Shown: positions 1-8,501 of the stretch, piece after piece
How positions within the stretch are numbered: position 1 is the first letter of the stretch
How the letters are laid out: the number at the start of each line of letters is the position of its first letter
NCBI RefSeq assembly: GCF_014288055.1
Contig: NZ_JACOPK010000011.1
Location: 25,665-89,664 of the forward strand
DNA length: 64,000 nt
Source of the DNA: Agathobaculum hominis
GTDB lineage: Bacteria > Bacillota > Clostridia > Oscillospirales > Butyricicoccaceae
Direction of reading: 5' to 3'
Notes under the pieces: model-generated
The model's input: only the letters and a program-made list of their open reading frames with translations
What the model was told of the DNA's origin: nothing
Databases searched by the model: none
Program-made: the position numbers and the translations under genes

Positions 1-495
1 GCCGATGCCTTCCCGCACTACGTTGACCAGAAGAACCTCGACCTGTTCGCAAAGCACAACGTTTACACCGCCGAGGAAATTCATTCCCGTATGGAGACCC
101 AGCTCGAGGAGTACAACAAGATCCTGCACATCGAGGCGATGACCATGAGCGACATGGTACGCGAGGAGATCACTCCGGCGTGCATCGCGTTCGAGGGTGA
201 GCTTGCAGCCACCGTCAACGGCAAGAAGGCTGCCGGCGTATCCGGCGGCATGGAAGCCGGCCTGCTGGGCAAGATTTCCGAGCTGACCGAGGAGCTGTAC
301 GCAAAGAATACGGCGCTTGACGAGGCGATTGCTGCGGCGCCGTCCGGCGACAACATCGAAACCGCGCACTATTACCACAATACTGTCATCGCTGCGATGG
401 ACGCGGTCCGTGCACCGGCTGATAAGCTCGAGGGTCTCGTCGGCAAGAAGTTCTGGCCGTTCCCGACCTACTCTGACATCCTGTTCTACGTATAA
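1..495 (+). CDS. glnN: Glutamine synthetase type III, C-terminal part (partial at window edge)
   Basis: The open frame runs in from before base 1, so only the last 164 residues are visible. The sequence (ADAFPHYVDQKNLDLFAKHN near the start, then SRMETQLEEYNKILHIEA and the ending KFWPFPTYSDILFYV) matches the C-terminal tail of GlnN, the large class III glutamine synthetase that makes glutamine from glutamate, ammonia and ATP in the cytoplasm. The catalytic core is outside the window. It lies directly upstream of an ammonium channel gene, which fits an ammonium uptake and assimilation unit. A strong hairpin separates the two genes. The identification rests on the tail only. Confidence 0.85.
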   Translation, partial: ADAFPHYVDQKNLDLFAKHNVYTAEEIHSRMETQLEEYNKILHIEAMTMSDMVREEITPACIAFEGELAATVNGKKAAGVSGGMEAGLLGKISELTEELYAKNTALDEAIAAAPSGDNIETAHYYHNTVIAAMDAVRAPADKLEGLVGKKFWPFPTYSDILFYV

Positions 496-537
496 GAGCA
501 GCAGTTACATTCGTTAGAAAATATTTTTCTATACACA

Positions 538-596
538 ATGGCGTGTATTTCCCCTTGTTCCTTCGGGAGCGGGGGAGATACACGCCATAATTTTTT
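538..596 (+). terminator. Long hairpin with T-tract between glnN and amt
   Basis: An 11-bp arm starting ATGGCGTGTAT, extended by TCCCC, pairs with GGGGGA and ATACACGCCAT and is followed by six T residues. It ends 15 bases before the amt start codon, so it must end or attenuate transcription coming from glnN. No separate amt promoter is obvious between the two genes, so partial read-through is possible. Confidence 0.8.
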
Positions 597-611
597 AGGG
601 GGTTTTACTCA

Positions 612-2348
612 ATGGACATTCTCGATCTTGCGACATCGGTAGACGTAGGCTGGACGCTCGTCGCAGCGGCGCTGGTATTCTTCATGCAGGCCGGCTTCGC
701 GATGGTGGAAACAGGCTTCACCCGTGCGAAGAACGCCGGCAACATCATCATGAAGAACCTGATGGATTTCTCGCTCGGCACGCCGATCTTCTGGGTCCTC
801 GGCTTCGGCATCATGTTCGGTGCGGCAAGCCCGTTCTTCGGCGGCTTTGATTTCTTCGCTGACGGCGTAGTCGGCGAGGGCTACAACTGGACGACGCTGA
901 TCTTCCAGACCGTGTTCTGCGCGACGGCCGCCACCATCGTTTCCGGCTCCATGGCAGAGCGCACCAAGTTCTCTGCATACTGCATTTATTCGATGGTTAT
1001 TTCCGCGGTCATCTACCCGGTTTCCGGTCACTGGATCTGGGGCGGCGGCTGGCTCGCAGAGCTTGGCTTCCATGATTTCGCAGGCTCCACGGCGGTACAT
1101 ATGGTCGGCGGCGTTGCCGCTCTGGTCGGCGCGGCTATCCTCGGTCCCCGTATCGGCAAGTACACCAAGGACGGCAAGGCTCGCGCGATCCCGGGTCACT
1201 CCCTGACCCTCGGCGCTCTCGGCTGCTTTATCCTGTGGTTCTGCTGGTTCGGCTTCAACGGCGGCTCTACCGTTGCACTGTCCGGCGGCGGCGCTGAGGT
1301 CGCATCCCGCGTATTCGTTACCACCAACATGGCGGCGGCTGTCGCTACCGTAACCGTTATGTGCATCACCTGGATTCGCTACAAGAAGCCTGATGTTTCC
1401 ATGACGCTGAACGGCTCGCTCGCCGGTCTGGTCGCCATCACCGCAGGCTGCGATATGGTAACCCCGATGGGTTCCGCGATCATCGGCATCTGCGCAGGCT
1501 TCGCAGTTGTATTCGGCATCGAGTTCGTAGACCAGAAGCTCAAGGTCGATGACCCGGTCGGCGCTGTCGGCGTACACTGCATCAACGGCGCACTCGGCAC
1601 CATCCTTACCGGCTTCTTCGCTTACTACAACGGCACCGAGGCCCGACCTCTCGGCCTGTTCTACGGCGGCGGCTTCCACTTCCTCGGCATCCAGATTCTC
1701 GGCGTTGTCGCAGTCATTGCATGGGTTGCGATCACCATGACCATCGTATTCAACATCATCAAGCACACCATCGGCCTTCGTGTTTCCGAGGCTGAGGAGA
1801 TCATGGGCCTCGACAAGCCGGAGCACGGCCTGTCCTCCGCATATGCTGACTTTATGCCGGTCGTTCCGACTGTCCTTGGCACCAAGGCAGGCGAGACCGC
1901 GGCAAGGATCAAGGATACCGCTCCGGTAGCGGTCGAGAAGGCTGTTCCGGTCACCAAGGTCACCACCGAAGGTGCGGCAGCGGCCGATGGTCACAAGCTG
2001 AGCAAGGTCGTCATCATCACCAAGCAGTCCAAGTTTGAGGTACTCAAGGAAGCGCTGGCAGGCATCGGCGTATCCGGCATGACGGTAACGAACGTTATCG
2101 GCTGCGGCGTACAGAAGGGCGCTGCCGAGTATTACCGCGGCGCTGAGGTCGATGTAACCCTGCTCCCGAAGCTCAAGATGGAGGTCGTTGTCTCCAAGGT
2201 TCCGGTCGAGACGGTCGTTGAGGTCGTCAAGAAGGTTCTGTATACCGGCCACATCGGCGACGGCAAGATCTTCGTCTACGACGTAGAGAACGTCATTAAG
2301 GTTCGTACCGGCGCAGAAGGCTTTGACGCCCTGCAGGACGACGAATAA
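612..2348 (+). CDS. amt: Ammonium transporter with fused C-terminal P-II domain
   Basis: A 578-residue Amt/Mep/Rh channel protein. The first ~425 residues hold the hydrophobic channel, with segments such as FFMQAGFAMVETGFTR and HMVGGVAALVGAAILG typical of Amt. After a linker, residues from about 462 to the end form a complete P-II (GlnB/GlnK) domain. Its T-loop contains AAEYYRGAEVDV with the tyrosine at the usual modification position, and its B-loop is TGHIGDGKIFVYD. P-II proteins normally bind ATP, ADP and 2-oxoglutarate and plug the Amt channel when nitrogen is plentiful. Here sensor and channel are one chain. The RBS AGGGGG lies upstream. The gene follows glnN and ends at a strong terminator. 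Confidence 0.95.
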   Translation: MDILDLATSVDVGWTLVAAALVFFMQAGFAMVETGFTRAKNAGNIIMKNLMDFSLGTPIFWVLGFGIMFGAASPFFGGFDFFADGVVGEGYNWTTLIFQTVFCATAATIVSGSMAERTKFSAYCIYSMVISAVIYPVSGHWIWGGGWLAELGFHDFAGSTAVHMVGGVAALVGAAILGPRIGKYTKDGKARAIPGHSLTLGALGCFILWFCWFGFNGGSTVALSGGGAEVASRVFVTTNMAAAVATVTVMCITWIRYKKPDVSMTLNGSLAGLVAITAGCDMVTPMGSAIIGICAGFAVVFGIEFVDQKLKVDDPVGAVGVHCINGALGTILTGFFAYYNGTEARPLGLFYGGGFHFLGIQILGVVAVIAWVAITMTIVFNIIKHTIGLRVSEAEEIMGLDKPEHGLSSAYADFMPVVPTVLGTKAGETAARIKDTAPVAVEKAVPVTKVTTEGAAAADGHKLSKVVIITKQSKFEVLKEALAGIGVSGMTVTNVIGCGVQKGAAEYYRGAEVDVTLLPKLKMEVVVSKVPVETVVEVVKKVLYTGHIGDGKIFVYDVENVIKVRTGAEGFDALQDDE

Positions 2349-2360
2349 GACACAGACAAT

Positions 2361-2394
2361 AAGAACCCCGAGGTTGCGGCCTCGGGGTTCTTTT
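2361..2394 (+). terminator. Rho-independent terminator after amt
   Basis: AAGAACCCCGAGG pairs with CCTCGGGGTTCTT around a six-base loop and runs into TTTT. The A-run on the left arm would let it also work on the minus strand. Confidence 0.9.
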
Positions 2395-2406
2395 GCATAC
2401 AGCATA

Positions 2407-2443
2407 AAACCACCGCTCCGTGCCTTTCGGCATAGAGCGGCGG
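2407..2443 (-). terminator. Terminator of the gltX-glnS operon
   Basis: Read on the minus strand, CCGCCGCTC pairs with GAGCGGTGG and an inner GCC-gaaa-GGC, followed by TTTTATG. It lies 16 bases past the glnS stop codon. Confidence 0.75.
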
Positions 2444-2458
2444 CTGTGCTTTATTTGC

Positions 2459-4117
2459 TTATTTTAATGTCTTTGCAAAGCTGTCCTTGAGGGTTACGAT
2501 ACGGTTGAAGCGGCCGGTCTCGCGGTCCTTGCAGTAGTAGCCCATGCGGACGAACTGGAAGCGGTCGCCTTCCTTCGCGTCAGCGAGCGACGGCTCGAGC
2601 TTGCAGCCGGTCAGCTTCTTGAGCGAATCCGGGTTGAGGTAATCCAGATAATCCGTGCCCTCCGGTACGTCGTTTACGTTCTCGAGGGTGAACAGGTTGT
2701 CGTACAGATACAGGTCTGCGTCGATGGCGTGCTCGGCGGATACCCAGTGGATGGTGCCCTTGACCTTGCGGCCGTCGACCGGCATGCCGTTGCGGGTCTC
2801 GAGGTCTGCGGTGCAGCGGATCTCGACGATCTCGCCGTTGTCATCCTTGACGATCTCGTTGCACTTGACGATATACGCGCCCATCAGACGGACCTCGCCG
2901 TCCGGCTTGAGACGCTGGAACTTCGGGGGCGGAACCTCGGCGAAGTCGCTCTTTTCGATATACAGCTCGCGGGTGAACGGTACCTTGCGGGTGCCGGCTT
3001 CCTCATTGCGCGGATTGTTCGGAACCTCGAACTCCTCGCACTGTCCCTCCGGATAGTTGGTGATAACCAGCTTGACCGGCTCGGTGACAGCCATGCGGCG
3101 CAGCGCGGTGTCGTTCAGCTCTTCGCGGATGCAGTGCTCGAGCAGCTTGATGTCGACGAGCGAATTTGCCTTCGCGATGCCGGCGCGCTGTACAAAGTCA
3201 AGGATAGCGCTCGGCGTATAGCCGCGGCGGCGCAGTGCACACAGGGTAGGCATGCGCGGATCGTCCCAGCCCTCGACGTGCTTTTCAAATACCAGCTGGC
3301 GCAGGTAACGCTTGGACATAACGGTGTGCGTTACGTTCAGACGGGCGAACTCGCGCTGCTTCGGATGATGCGGCAGCGGGCAGTTGTCAACGACCCACTC
3401 GTACAGCGGACGGTGGTTCTCGAACTCGATCGAGCACATGGAGTGCGTGATGCCCTCAAGTGCGTCCTGAATCGGGTGTGCGAAGTCGTACAGCGGATAG
3501 ATGCACCACTTGTCGCCCTGACGGTGATGATGTGCGCGGACGATGCGGTAGATGGCCGGGTCGCGCAGGTTCATGTTCGGGCTTGCCATGTCGATCTTGG
3601 CGCGGAGCGTCTTGGAGCCGTCGGCGAACTTGCCGTCGCGCATATCCTGAAACAGCTGGAGGTTTTCCTCGACCGAGCGGTCGCGGTACGGGCTCAGCTT
3701 GCCCGGCTCGGTCAGAGAGCCGCGGTACGCGCGCATTTCCTCCTGCGTCAGATCGTCTACATACGCCTTGCCGTCCTTGATGAGCTGCACGGCGCACTCG
3801 AAGCAGGTCTCGAAGTAATCCGAGCCGTAGTAGACACCGCCGCTCGGCTCCTCGCCGGTCAGCCACTTGATGTCCTCCCAGATGGAGTCTACATACTCGG
3901 TATCTTCCTTGACCGGGTTGGTGTCGTCGTAGCGCAGGTTGAACAGGCCGTTGTATTTCTTCGCGATCGACCAGTTGATGAAGATCGCCTTTGCCGAGCC
4001 GATGTGCAGATAGCCGTTCGGCTCGGGCGGAAAACGGGTATGAATGCGCTCGGACAGGCCGTTTGCGATGTCCTCGTCAATGATTTCCGTCAGAAAGTTA
4101 TTTACATTTTCCATCAT
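2459..4117 (-). CDS. glnS: Glutaminyl-tRNA synthetase
   Basis: A 552-residue class I aminoacyl-tRNA synthetase that charges tRNA-Gln directly. The HIGH-type signature is FPPEPNGYLHIGSAKA at about residues 29-44. The KMSKS-type motif is VMSKRYLRQLV near residue 267. The length matches bacterial GlnRS, and the C-terminal beta-barrel anticodon-binding region is intact. It is the second gene of an operon with gltX, 20 bases downstream of it. The start may be either of two adjacent ATG codons (4117 or 4114). Many Firmicutes lack GlnRS and use GatCAB transamidation, so a GlnRS here is a mild lineage clue. Confidence 0.96.
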   Translation of the reverse strand: MMENVNNFLTEIIDEDIANGLSERIHTRFPPEPNGYLHIGSAKAIFINWSIAKKYNGLFNLRYDDTNPVKEDTEYVDSIWEDIKWLTGEEPSGGVYYGSDYFETCFECAVQLIKDGKAYVDDLTQEEMRAYRGSLTEPGKLSPYRDRSVEENLQLFQDMRDGKFADGSKTLRAKIDMASPNMNLRDPAIYRIVRAHHHRQGDKWCIYPLYDFAHPIQDALEGITHSMCSIEFENHRPLYEWVVDNCPLPHHPKQREFARLNVTHTVMSKRYLRQLVFEKHVEGWDDPRMPTLCALRRRGYTPSAILDFVQRAGIAKANSLVDIKLLEHCIREELNDTALRRMAVTEPVKLVITNYPEGQCEEFEVPNNPRNEEAGTRKVPFTRELYIEKSDFAEVPPPKFQRLKPDGEVRLMGAYIVKCNEIVKDDNGEIVEIRCTADLETRNGMPVDGRKVKGTIHWVSAEHAIDADLYLYDNLFTLENVNDVPEGTDYLDYLNPDSLKKLTGCKLEPSLADAKEGDRFQFVRMGYYCKDRETGRFNRIVTLKDSFAKTLK

Positions 4118-4137
4118 AGCTTATATATCCCCCTGCA

Positions 4138-5790
4138 TTAAAGCGCCGCAGAGCACTTTTCGAGTCGGTCGAGCACCTTTTCTCTGCCCAGAATACCCAT
4201 TACGGTCTGGAGATCGGGCGCGTTCTGGCGGCCTGCGACCGCGACGCGGACGACCATGGAAACGTCGCCTACCGCGCCCTTGAAGGCGGACGGGTCAGCC
4301 TTGTAGGCCTTGGTGTCGGCAGCGTAGCCGTGCGCAGATGCGATCTGCTTCATCTTGTCGAAGAAGCCGTCCGGCGTATCGTTCTCGTCGAACATGCCGG
4401 CGAAGTCGGCGAGGATCGCCTTTGCGTCCTCGGCGGAAACGCGCTCCGGCATGGTGTAATCCGGCCGGAACAGCTCGTCGAACATGAAGTCCATGTAGCC
4501 CTTGGCATCCGACCAGAGAGCGAGGTCCTTGCGCGGCTTTTTGCCGCCGCGGCCGATGGCGAGGTATGCCTTGGAGAAGGCCGGGTCGCGGGTCAGCAGT
4601 GCGTTAAACTCCTTGTCGTTGACAGCAGACCACTCGGCAACGTAATCGTAAACCTGCTCGGCGGTCATGCGCGAGATGACGTTCTTGGAAACGTCGCGCA
4701 GCTTTTCGATGTCGAACAGCGCGCCCGAGCCGCTCATCTTCTTGGTGGTGAACGGGAAATCGTTCATCGGCAGATCCGGATTTGCGCGGCGCCACTCCTC
4801 GAAGTTGGAGTTCAAGAGCGTCATCAGATACTCGAGCACGGCCGGGACCGGGTAGCCCTCCTGCGCGTAGAACGTCAGAGCGAGCTCCGGGTCCTTGCGC
4901 TTGGACAGCTTGCGCTTGCCGCCGGTCTCGGGGTCGATCTTCATCAGCTGTGCGGTGTGCGCGTACTTCGGCGCCTTCCAGCCCATCGCGCGGAACAGCT
5001 GGAGGTGTACCGGCAAAGTCGCGAGCCATTCCTCGCCGCGCACAACGATGGTCGTGCCCATCAGATGATCGTCCACAACGTGTGCAAAGTGATAGGTCGG
5101 GATGCCGTCCGACTTGAGGATAACGACGTCCTGATCGTTCTCAGTGACCTCCATCTTGCCCTTTACGAGGTCCTCGTGACGGATCTTGTGCTCGATGCTG
5201 CCCTCGGAACGGAAGCGGACGACATACGGCGTGCCCTTGGCGAGCTCTGCCTCGATGTCCTCCATCGGACGGTCGCGCCATACGGCGTATTTACCGTAGT
5301 AGCCGAAGTTTTCCTTGTTCTCCTCCTGCTGTCTGTGCGCCTCGGCAAGCTCCTCCTCGGTGCAGAAGCAGGGATACGCCATGCCGCGCTCGACGAGCGA
5401 CTTGACGAAGGTCTGGTAGATCTCAGCGCGCTGGCTCTGGCGGTAGGGACCATAGATGCCGGTCTCGCCGTCGGTGGTCGCGCCCTCGTCGAACGGCAGG
5501 CCGAACGACTGGAAGGCGTCGATGATCATCTGCACGCCGCCCTCGACCTCACGCTTGCGGTCGGTGTCCTCGATGCGCAGATAGAAAACGCCCTTCGACT
5601 GATGCGCCAGACGCTCGTCTACGAGCGCGCCGTACAGATTGCCGAGGTGCATGAAGCCCGTGGGGCTCGGGCCCATACGGGTGACCTTCGCGCCTTCGGG
5701 CAGGTCGCGCTTCGGGTAGCGCGCCTCGATGTCCTCGGGCGTGGTATTGATATGCGGAAACAGTCTGTCCGCCAAAAGCTTGTGATCCAT
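4138..5790 (-). CDS. gltX: Glutamyl-tRNA synthetase
   Basis: A 550-residue class I synthetase that charges tRNA-Glu. The HIGH region is GPSPTGFMHLGNLYGAL at about residues 41-57 and the KMSKS motif is KLSKRKDPE near residue 295. It is the first gene of the minus-strand operon gltX-glnS, so both related synthetases are made together. The intergenic space before it is shared with the divergent apbE promoter. No T-box leader can be recognised upstream. The protein is somewhat longer than the ~485 residues usual for bacterial GluRS, with extra sequence inside the catalytic half. Confidence 0.93.
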   Translation of the reverse strand: MDHKLLADRLFPHINTTPEDIEARYPKRDLPEGAKVTRMGPSPTGFMHLGNLYGALVDERLAHQSKGVFYLRIEDTDRKREVEGGVQMIIDAFQSFGLPFDEGATTDGETGIYGPYRQSQRAEIYQTFVKSLVERGMAYPCFCTEEELAEAHRQQEENKENFGYYGKYAVWRDRPMEDIEAELAKGTPYVVRFRSEGSIEHKIRHEDLVKGKMEVTENDQDVVILKSDGIPTYHFAHVVDDHLMGTTIVVRGEEWLATLPVHLQLFRAMGWKAPKYAHTAQLMKIDPETGGKRKLSKRKDPELALTFYAQEGYPVPAVLEYLMTLLNSNFEEWRRANPDLPMNDFPFTTKKMSGSGALFDIEKLRDVSKNVISRMTAEQVYDYVAEWSAVNDKEFNALLTRDPAFSKAYLAIGRGGKKPRKDLALWSDAKGYMDFMFDELFRPDYTMPERVSAEDAKAILADFAGMFDENDTPDGFFDKMKQIASAHGYAADTKAYKADPSAFKGAVGDVSMVVRVAVAGRQNAPDLQTVMGILGREKVLDRLEKCSAAL

Positions 5791-5940
5791 TTACTTCACT
5801 CCAAGTTGCGATATTACACAGTTCGGGCACTGTTCCGGCCCTGCGGCTCGGATATGCGCCCGCGATATGAATATTTTAACACAGCACGCCATCAGACGCA
5901 AGGCATTTCACGGTTTTCCGCGCGAAAGACGCACAATATC

Positions 5941-5969
5941 TTGCCTGATCGCGCGGTATGTATTATAAT
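5941..5969 (+). promoter_or_regulatory. Promoter of the apbE cluster
   Basis: TTGCCT and a perfect TATAAT are separated by 17 bases. The -10 ends 34 bases before the apbE start codon. Confidence 0.65.
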
Positions 5970-6003
5970 GTATACTGAAATAAAATTTTTTCAGGAGATT
6001 GCT

Positions 6004-7005
6004 ATGAAACGAATTCTTGCGGCGTCCCTTCTGCTGCTCACGCTTTCCGGCTGCGGCGGCAAAAGTGAGCCGTATTCCACCGATTTTTTTGCCATGGATA
6101 CCTTCATGTCGGTCAAGGTGCTCGGCTCTGACGGCGAAAGCCTCGCACAGCAGTGTGAGAACGAGATCAACGCGCTCGAAGGCGTGCTGTCGCGCACGCG
6201 CGGGGATACCGACATCGCGAAGCTGAACGCGGCGGACGGCGCGCCGGTCACGTTGTCGGACGAGGGCGCGAAGCTGCTGAGCACGGCACTCGACCTCAGC
6301 GCCGTGACAAACGGCGCATACGACCCGACGGTCGCGCCGCTGACCGACCTCTGGGGCATCGGCACTGAGCATCAGCAGGTACCGGCGCAGAGCGACATTG
6401 AGGCTGCGCTTCAGACCGTCGGCACGCAGCACGTTCATGTCAGCGGCGACAGCGTGCAGCTGGACGGCGGCTCGAGGATCGACCTCGGCGGCATCGCGAA
6501 GGGCTATGCGGCCGACCTGTGCGCGGACATTCTGAAGGACGCGGATGCGGACGGACTGCTCGTGCTGGGCGGCAATATTTACGCCGTCGGCACGAACGAG
6601 GGGAAGGACTGGAACATCGGCATCGCGGACCCGGATGAGCCGACCGACACGGTCGCGGCGGTCGCGGTGCACGATCTGTCTGTCGTCACCTCGGGCGACT
6701 ACGAGCGTTATTTTGAGCAGGACGGCGTGCGCTATCATCATATCTTCGACCCGGAAACCGGTTATCCGGCCGCGTCCGGCCTGCGCAGCGTCACGGTCAT
6801 CGACGAGAATTCCACCCGTGCGGACGCGCTGACCACTGCACTCTTTGTCATGGGCGCGGACAAAGGCCGCGCGTACTGCGAAAAGAACGGCATCGCCGCC
6901 GTATTCATCACCTCGGACCGGCAGGTTTTCACGACCGAAAAGGTCTCGGAGCTTTGCAGCTTCAGCTTTACCGGCGAGGACAAGGGGTATACCTATGCGC
7001 AGTAA
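6004..7005 (+). CDS. apbE: FAD:protein FMN transferase (ApbE-type lipoprotein)
   Basis: A 333-residue protein with a lipoprotein signal peptide (MKRILAASLLLLTLSGCGG, lipobox LSGC), so it is exported and tethered to the outer face of the membrane. The ApbE hallmarks are all visible: FFAMDTFMSVKVLG, GAYDPTVAPLTDLWGIG, RIDLGGIAKGYAAD and HHIFDPETGYPAASGLRSV. The family moves FMN from FAD onto a serine or threonine of flavoproteins such as RnfD/RnfG, NqrB/C or FMN-binding surface proteins. The start is the ATG just before the signal peptide, with AGGAG upstream. It is followed, with overlap, by the NusG-II protein and then a Gx-family transporter. That arrangement suggests a membrane flavin or quinone redox module. 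Confidence 0.93.
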   Translation: MKRILAASLLLLTLSGCGGKSEPYSTDFFAMDTFMSVKVLGSDGESLAQQCENEINALEGVLSRTRGDTDIAKLNAADGAPVTLSDEGAKLLSTALDLSAVTNGAYDPTVAPLTDLWGIGTEHQQVPAQSDIEAALQTVGTQHVHVSGDSVQLDGGSRIDLGGIAKGYAADLCADILKDADADGLLVLGGNIYAVGTNEGKDWNIGIADPDEPTDTVAAVAVHDLSVVTSGDYERYFEQDGVRYHHIFDPETGYPAASGLRSVTVIDENSTRADALTTALFVMGADKGRAYCEKNGIAAVFITSDRQVFTTEKVSELCSFSFTGEDKGYTYAQ

Positions 7006-7369
7006 AATGAAATGGGGCGATTTTGTCATTATCGGTGCGGTGCTGCTGCTCGCCGGGGCAATGCTCGCATTTTTCGCGGCGAAGGCTTCGGGCGATACGC
7101 TGTACGCCGAGGTCTGGCAGGATGATAAACTCGTCGAGCGGGTCGAGCTGACCGACACGACCGACCGTACCATCGACCTCGACGGACATAACGTGATCGT
7201 GCTCTCGGGCAAAACGGCCGTGATGCAGTCGGCGGACTGTCCGGATCAGGTCTGCGTGCGAACCGGACGGCTTACCCGTGCCGGACAGGTCGCGGTCTGC
7301 CTGCCGCACCGCGTTATTCTCAAGCTGACGGGCACCTCGACCGACGGCATCGACGCCATTGTATCCTGA
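6995..7369 (+). CDS. NusG domain II-containing membrane protein
   Basis: A 124-residue protein with one N-terminal membrane segment (FVIIGAVLLLAGAMLAFFAA) and an outside domain of the NusG_II type, marked by SADCPDQVCVRTG and GQVAVCLPHRV. These stand-alone domains are common in Clostridia next to ApbE and Gx-transporter genes. Their biochemical role is not settled. The ATG chosen overlaps the end of apbE by 11 bases, indicating translational coupling. The cysteine pair in the outside domain could form a disulfide or bind a cofactor, but that is inference. Confidence 0.85.
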   Translation: MRSKMKWGDFVIIGAVLLLAGAMLAFFAAKASGDTLYAEVWQDDKLVERVELTDTTDRTIDLDGHNVIVLSGKTAVMQSADCPDQVCVRTGRLTRAGQVAVCLPHRVILKLTGTSTDGIDAIVS

Positions 7370-7383
7370 GAGGGGGGAGCTGT

Positions 7384-7899
7384 ATGAAACGTTCGAAGGA
7401 GCTTGCGGTCTGCGGCATGCTGACCGCTCTCGCCATTATTCTTTCCATCGTTGAGCGTATGTTTCCGCTCGACGCGATCATCCCCATCCCGGGCGTCAAG
7501 CTCGGCCTCGCGAATGTTGTAACGCTGTTCGCGCTGACGCGGCTCGGTCTGCGCGATTCGCTCGCGGTCGTCGTCGTTCGCGTGACGCTCGCGTCTCTGC
7601 TCATGGGCAGTGTGACGGCGTTCCTGTTTTCGCTGTTCGGCGGTCTGCTCGCGCTGTTTGTCATGTGGGCGCTGCTGCACGCGGAAGGAAAGTTCTGTTC
7701 GCTGCTCGGCGTGAGCGTCGCGGGCGCCGCCGCGCACAATATCGGTCAGATCGCCGCTGCGGTGCTGTGGATGAAAACGACTGCCGTACTTGCTTATCTG
7801 CCCTATCTGCTGCTCATGAGCGTTCCGCTTGGCCTTGTGACCGGACTCGTGTGCGCGGTCGTGCTGACGCACATGAAAAAAATTGATCTTCACGCATAA
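7384..7899 (+). CDS. Gx transporter family protein (heptaprenyl diphosphate synthase component I-like)
   Basis: A 171-residue integral membrane protein with about five hydrophobic segments. The sequence around IVERMFPLDAIIPIPGVKLG, then LANVVTLFAL and VTAFLFSLFGGLLAL, is characteristic of the Gx transporter family. That family is annotated as heptaprenyl diphosphate synthase component I and resembles ECF-type S components. No enzymatic motif for prenyl synthesis is present, so a transport role is more likely than catalysis. It sits 14 bases behind the NusG-II gene with a GGGGGAGC ribosome site and is surely in the same operon as apbE. Confidence 0.82.
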   Translation: MKRSKELAVCGMLTALAIILSIVERMFPLDAIIPIPGVKLGLANVVTLFALTRLGLRDSLAVVVVRVTLASLLMGSVTAFLFSLFGGLLALFVMWALLHAEGKFCSLLGVSVAGAAAHNIGQIAAAVLWMKTTAVLAYLPYLLLMSVPLGLVTGLVCAVVLTHMKKIDLHA

Positions 7900-7949
7900 A
7901 ATTTCGTTTTTCCTCCCACACTATCATAAAAACCGAGGAGGAAAACGAT

Positions 7950-8288
7950 ATGAAAATGCTATTGACACTGCTCATCGCGCTGCTGTGCGCCTTCGGCCTT
8001 TCCGCCTGCGGCAGCAACACAGCGGACACGCCGAACAAGGACACGCAGCAGAATCAGACCGACAACAATGCCGGCACCAACTCTGCCGACACGGAAACGA
8101 ACGTTCCGCCTGAGGGAAACGTGAACTCGCAGGGCCCGGACGGCACGGCAGGTGACGGCGGTACGGTCAGAGGCGATATTGAAAATGCCGTGGACGATGC
8201 AGGAAATGCCGTCGGCGGCGCGATGGATGATGTCGGAGACGCAGCAAAAAATGCAGGAAAGGCAGTCTCTGACGCGGTAAAGCCGTAA
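7950..8288 (+). CDS. Small low-complexity lipoprotein
   Basis: A 112-residue predicted lipoprotein with signal peptide and lipobox LSAC at about residue 20. The mature part is rich in Asn, Asp, Gly and Thr, and toward the end is helical and amphipathic with repeats of the form DDAGNAVGGAMDDVGDAAKNAGKAV. Such repeats resemble stress-type or spacer lipoproteins, but no family can be named. The RBS GAGGAGG lies seven bases before the ATG. It follows the Gx transporter by 50 bases and may be co-transcribed. Confidence 0.75.
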   Translation: MKMLLTLLIALLCAFGLSACGSNTADTPNKDTQQNQTDNNAGTNSADTETNVPPEGNVNSQGPDGTAGDGGTVRGDIENAVDDAGNAVGGAMDDVGDAAKNAGKAVSDAVKP

Positions 8289-8355
8289 GAAAACAGAGCG
8301 CGCTTTTGGGGCTGCTGCTGTTTTTTCGTGAGAAATAGACTTTATCGACAGACTG

Positions 8356-8383
8356 AAGCGACAGGTTTGCGCCTGTCGCTTTT
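8356..8383 (+). terminator. Terminator downstream of the lipoprotein gene
   Basis: AAGCGACAGG pairs with CCTGTCGCTT, followed by a short T-run. Confidence 0.65.
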
Positions 8384-8465
8384 GTGTCTGGAGCCCTGCG
8401 GTTCAGGCGGACACCGGTTTTTCACAAATTACATCACAAAACTAAGCACCGTAAAAAGTACAGAA

Positions 8466-8497
8466 AAAGAGCTTCAAACATAAGTTTGAAGCTCTTT
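8466..8497 (-). terminator. Terminator of the two tRNA-Leu genes
   Basis: A perfect 14-bp stem (AAAGAGCTTCAAAC with its complement). Read on the minus strand it ends in TTTTTCTG, just after the tRNA-Leu(CAG) gene. Confidence 0.8.
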
Positions 8498-8501
8498 AAC
8501 C

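Noticed and set aside
609..2405. Long open frame opposite amt (598 codons), and similar long frames opposite tig, lon, clpX and the MMPL operon
   Set aside because: These are reverse-complement shadows of GC-biased genes. They lack ribosome sites, have no recognisable domains, and the plus-strand products are clearly real.
5791..5940. T-box or other aminoacid leader before gltX, and similarly before thrC (53412-53543)
   Set aside because: Neither space has room for, or the conserved sequence of, a T-box. Only ordinary promoter-like elements are visible.
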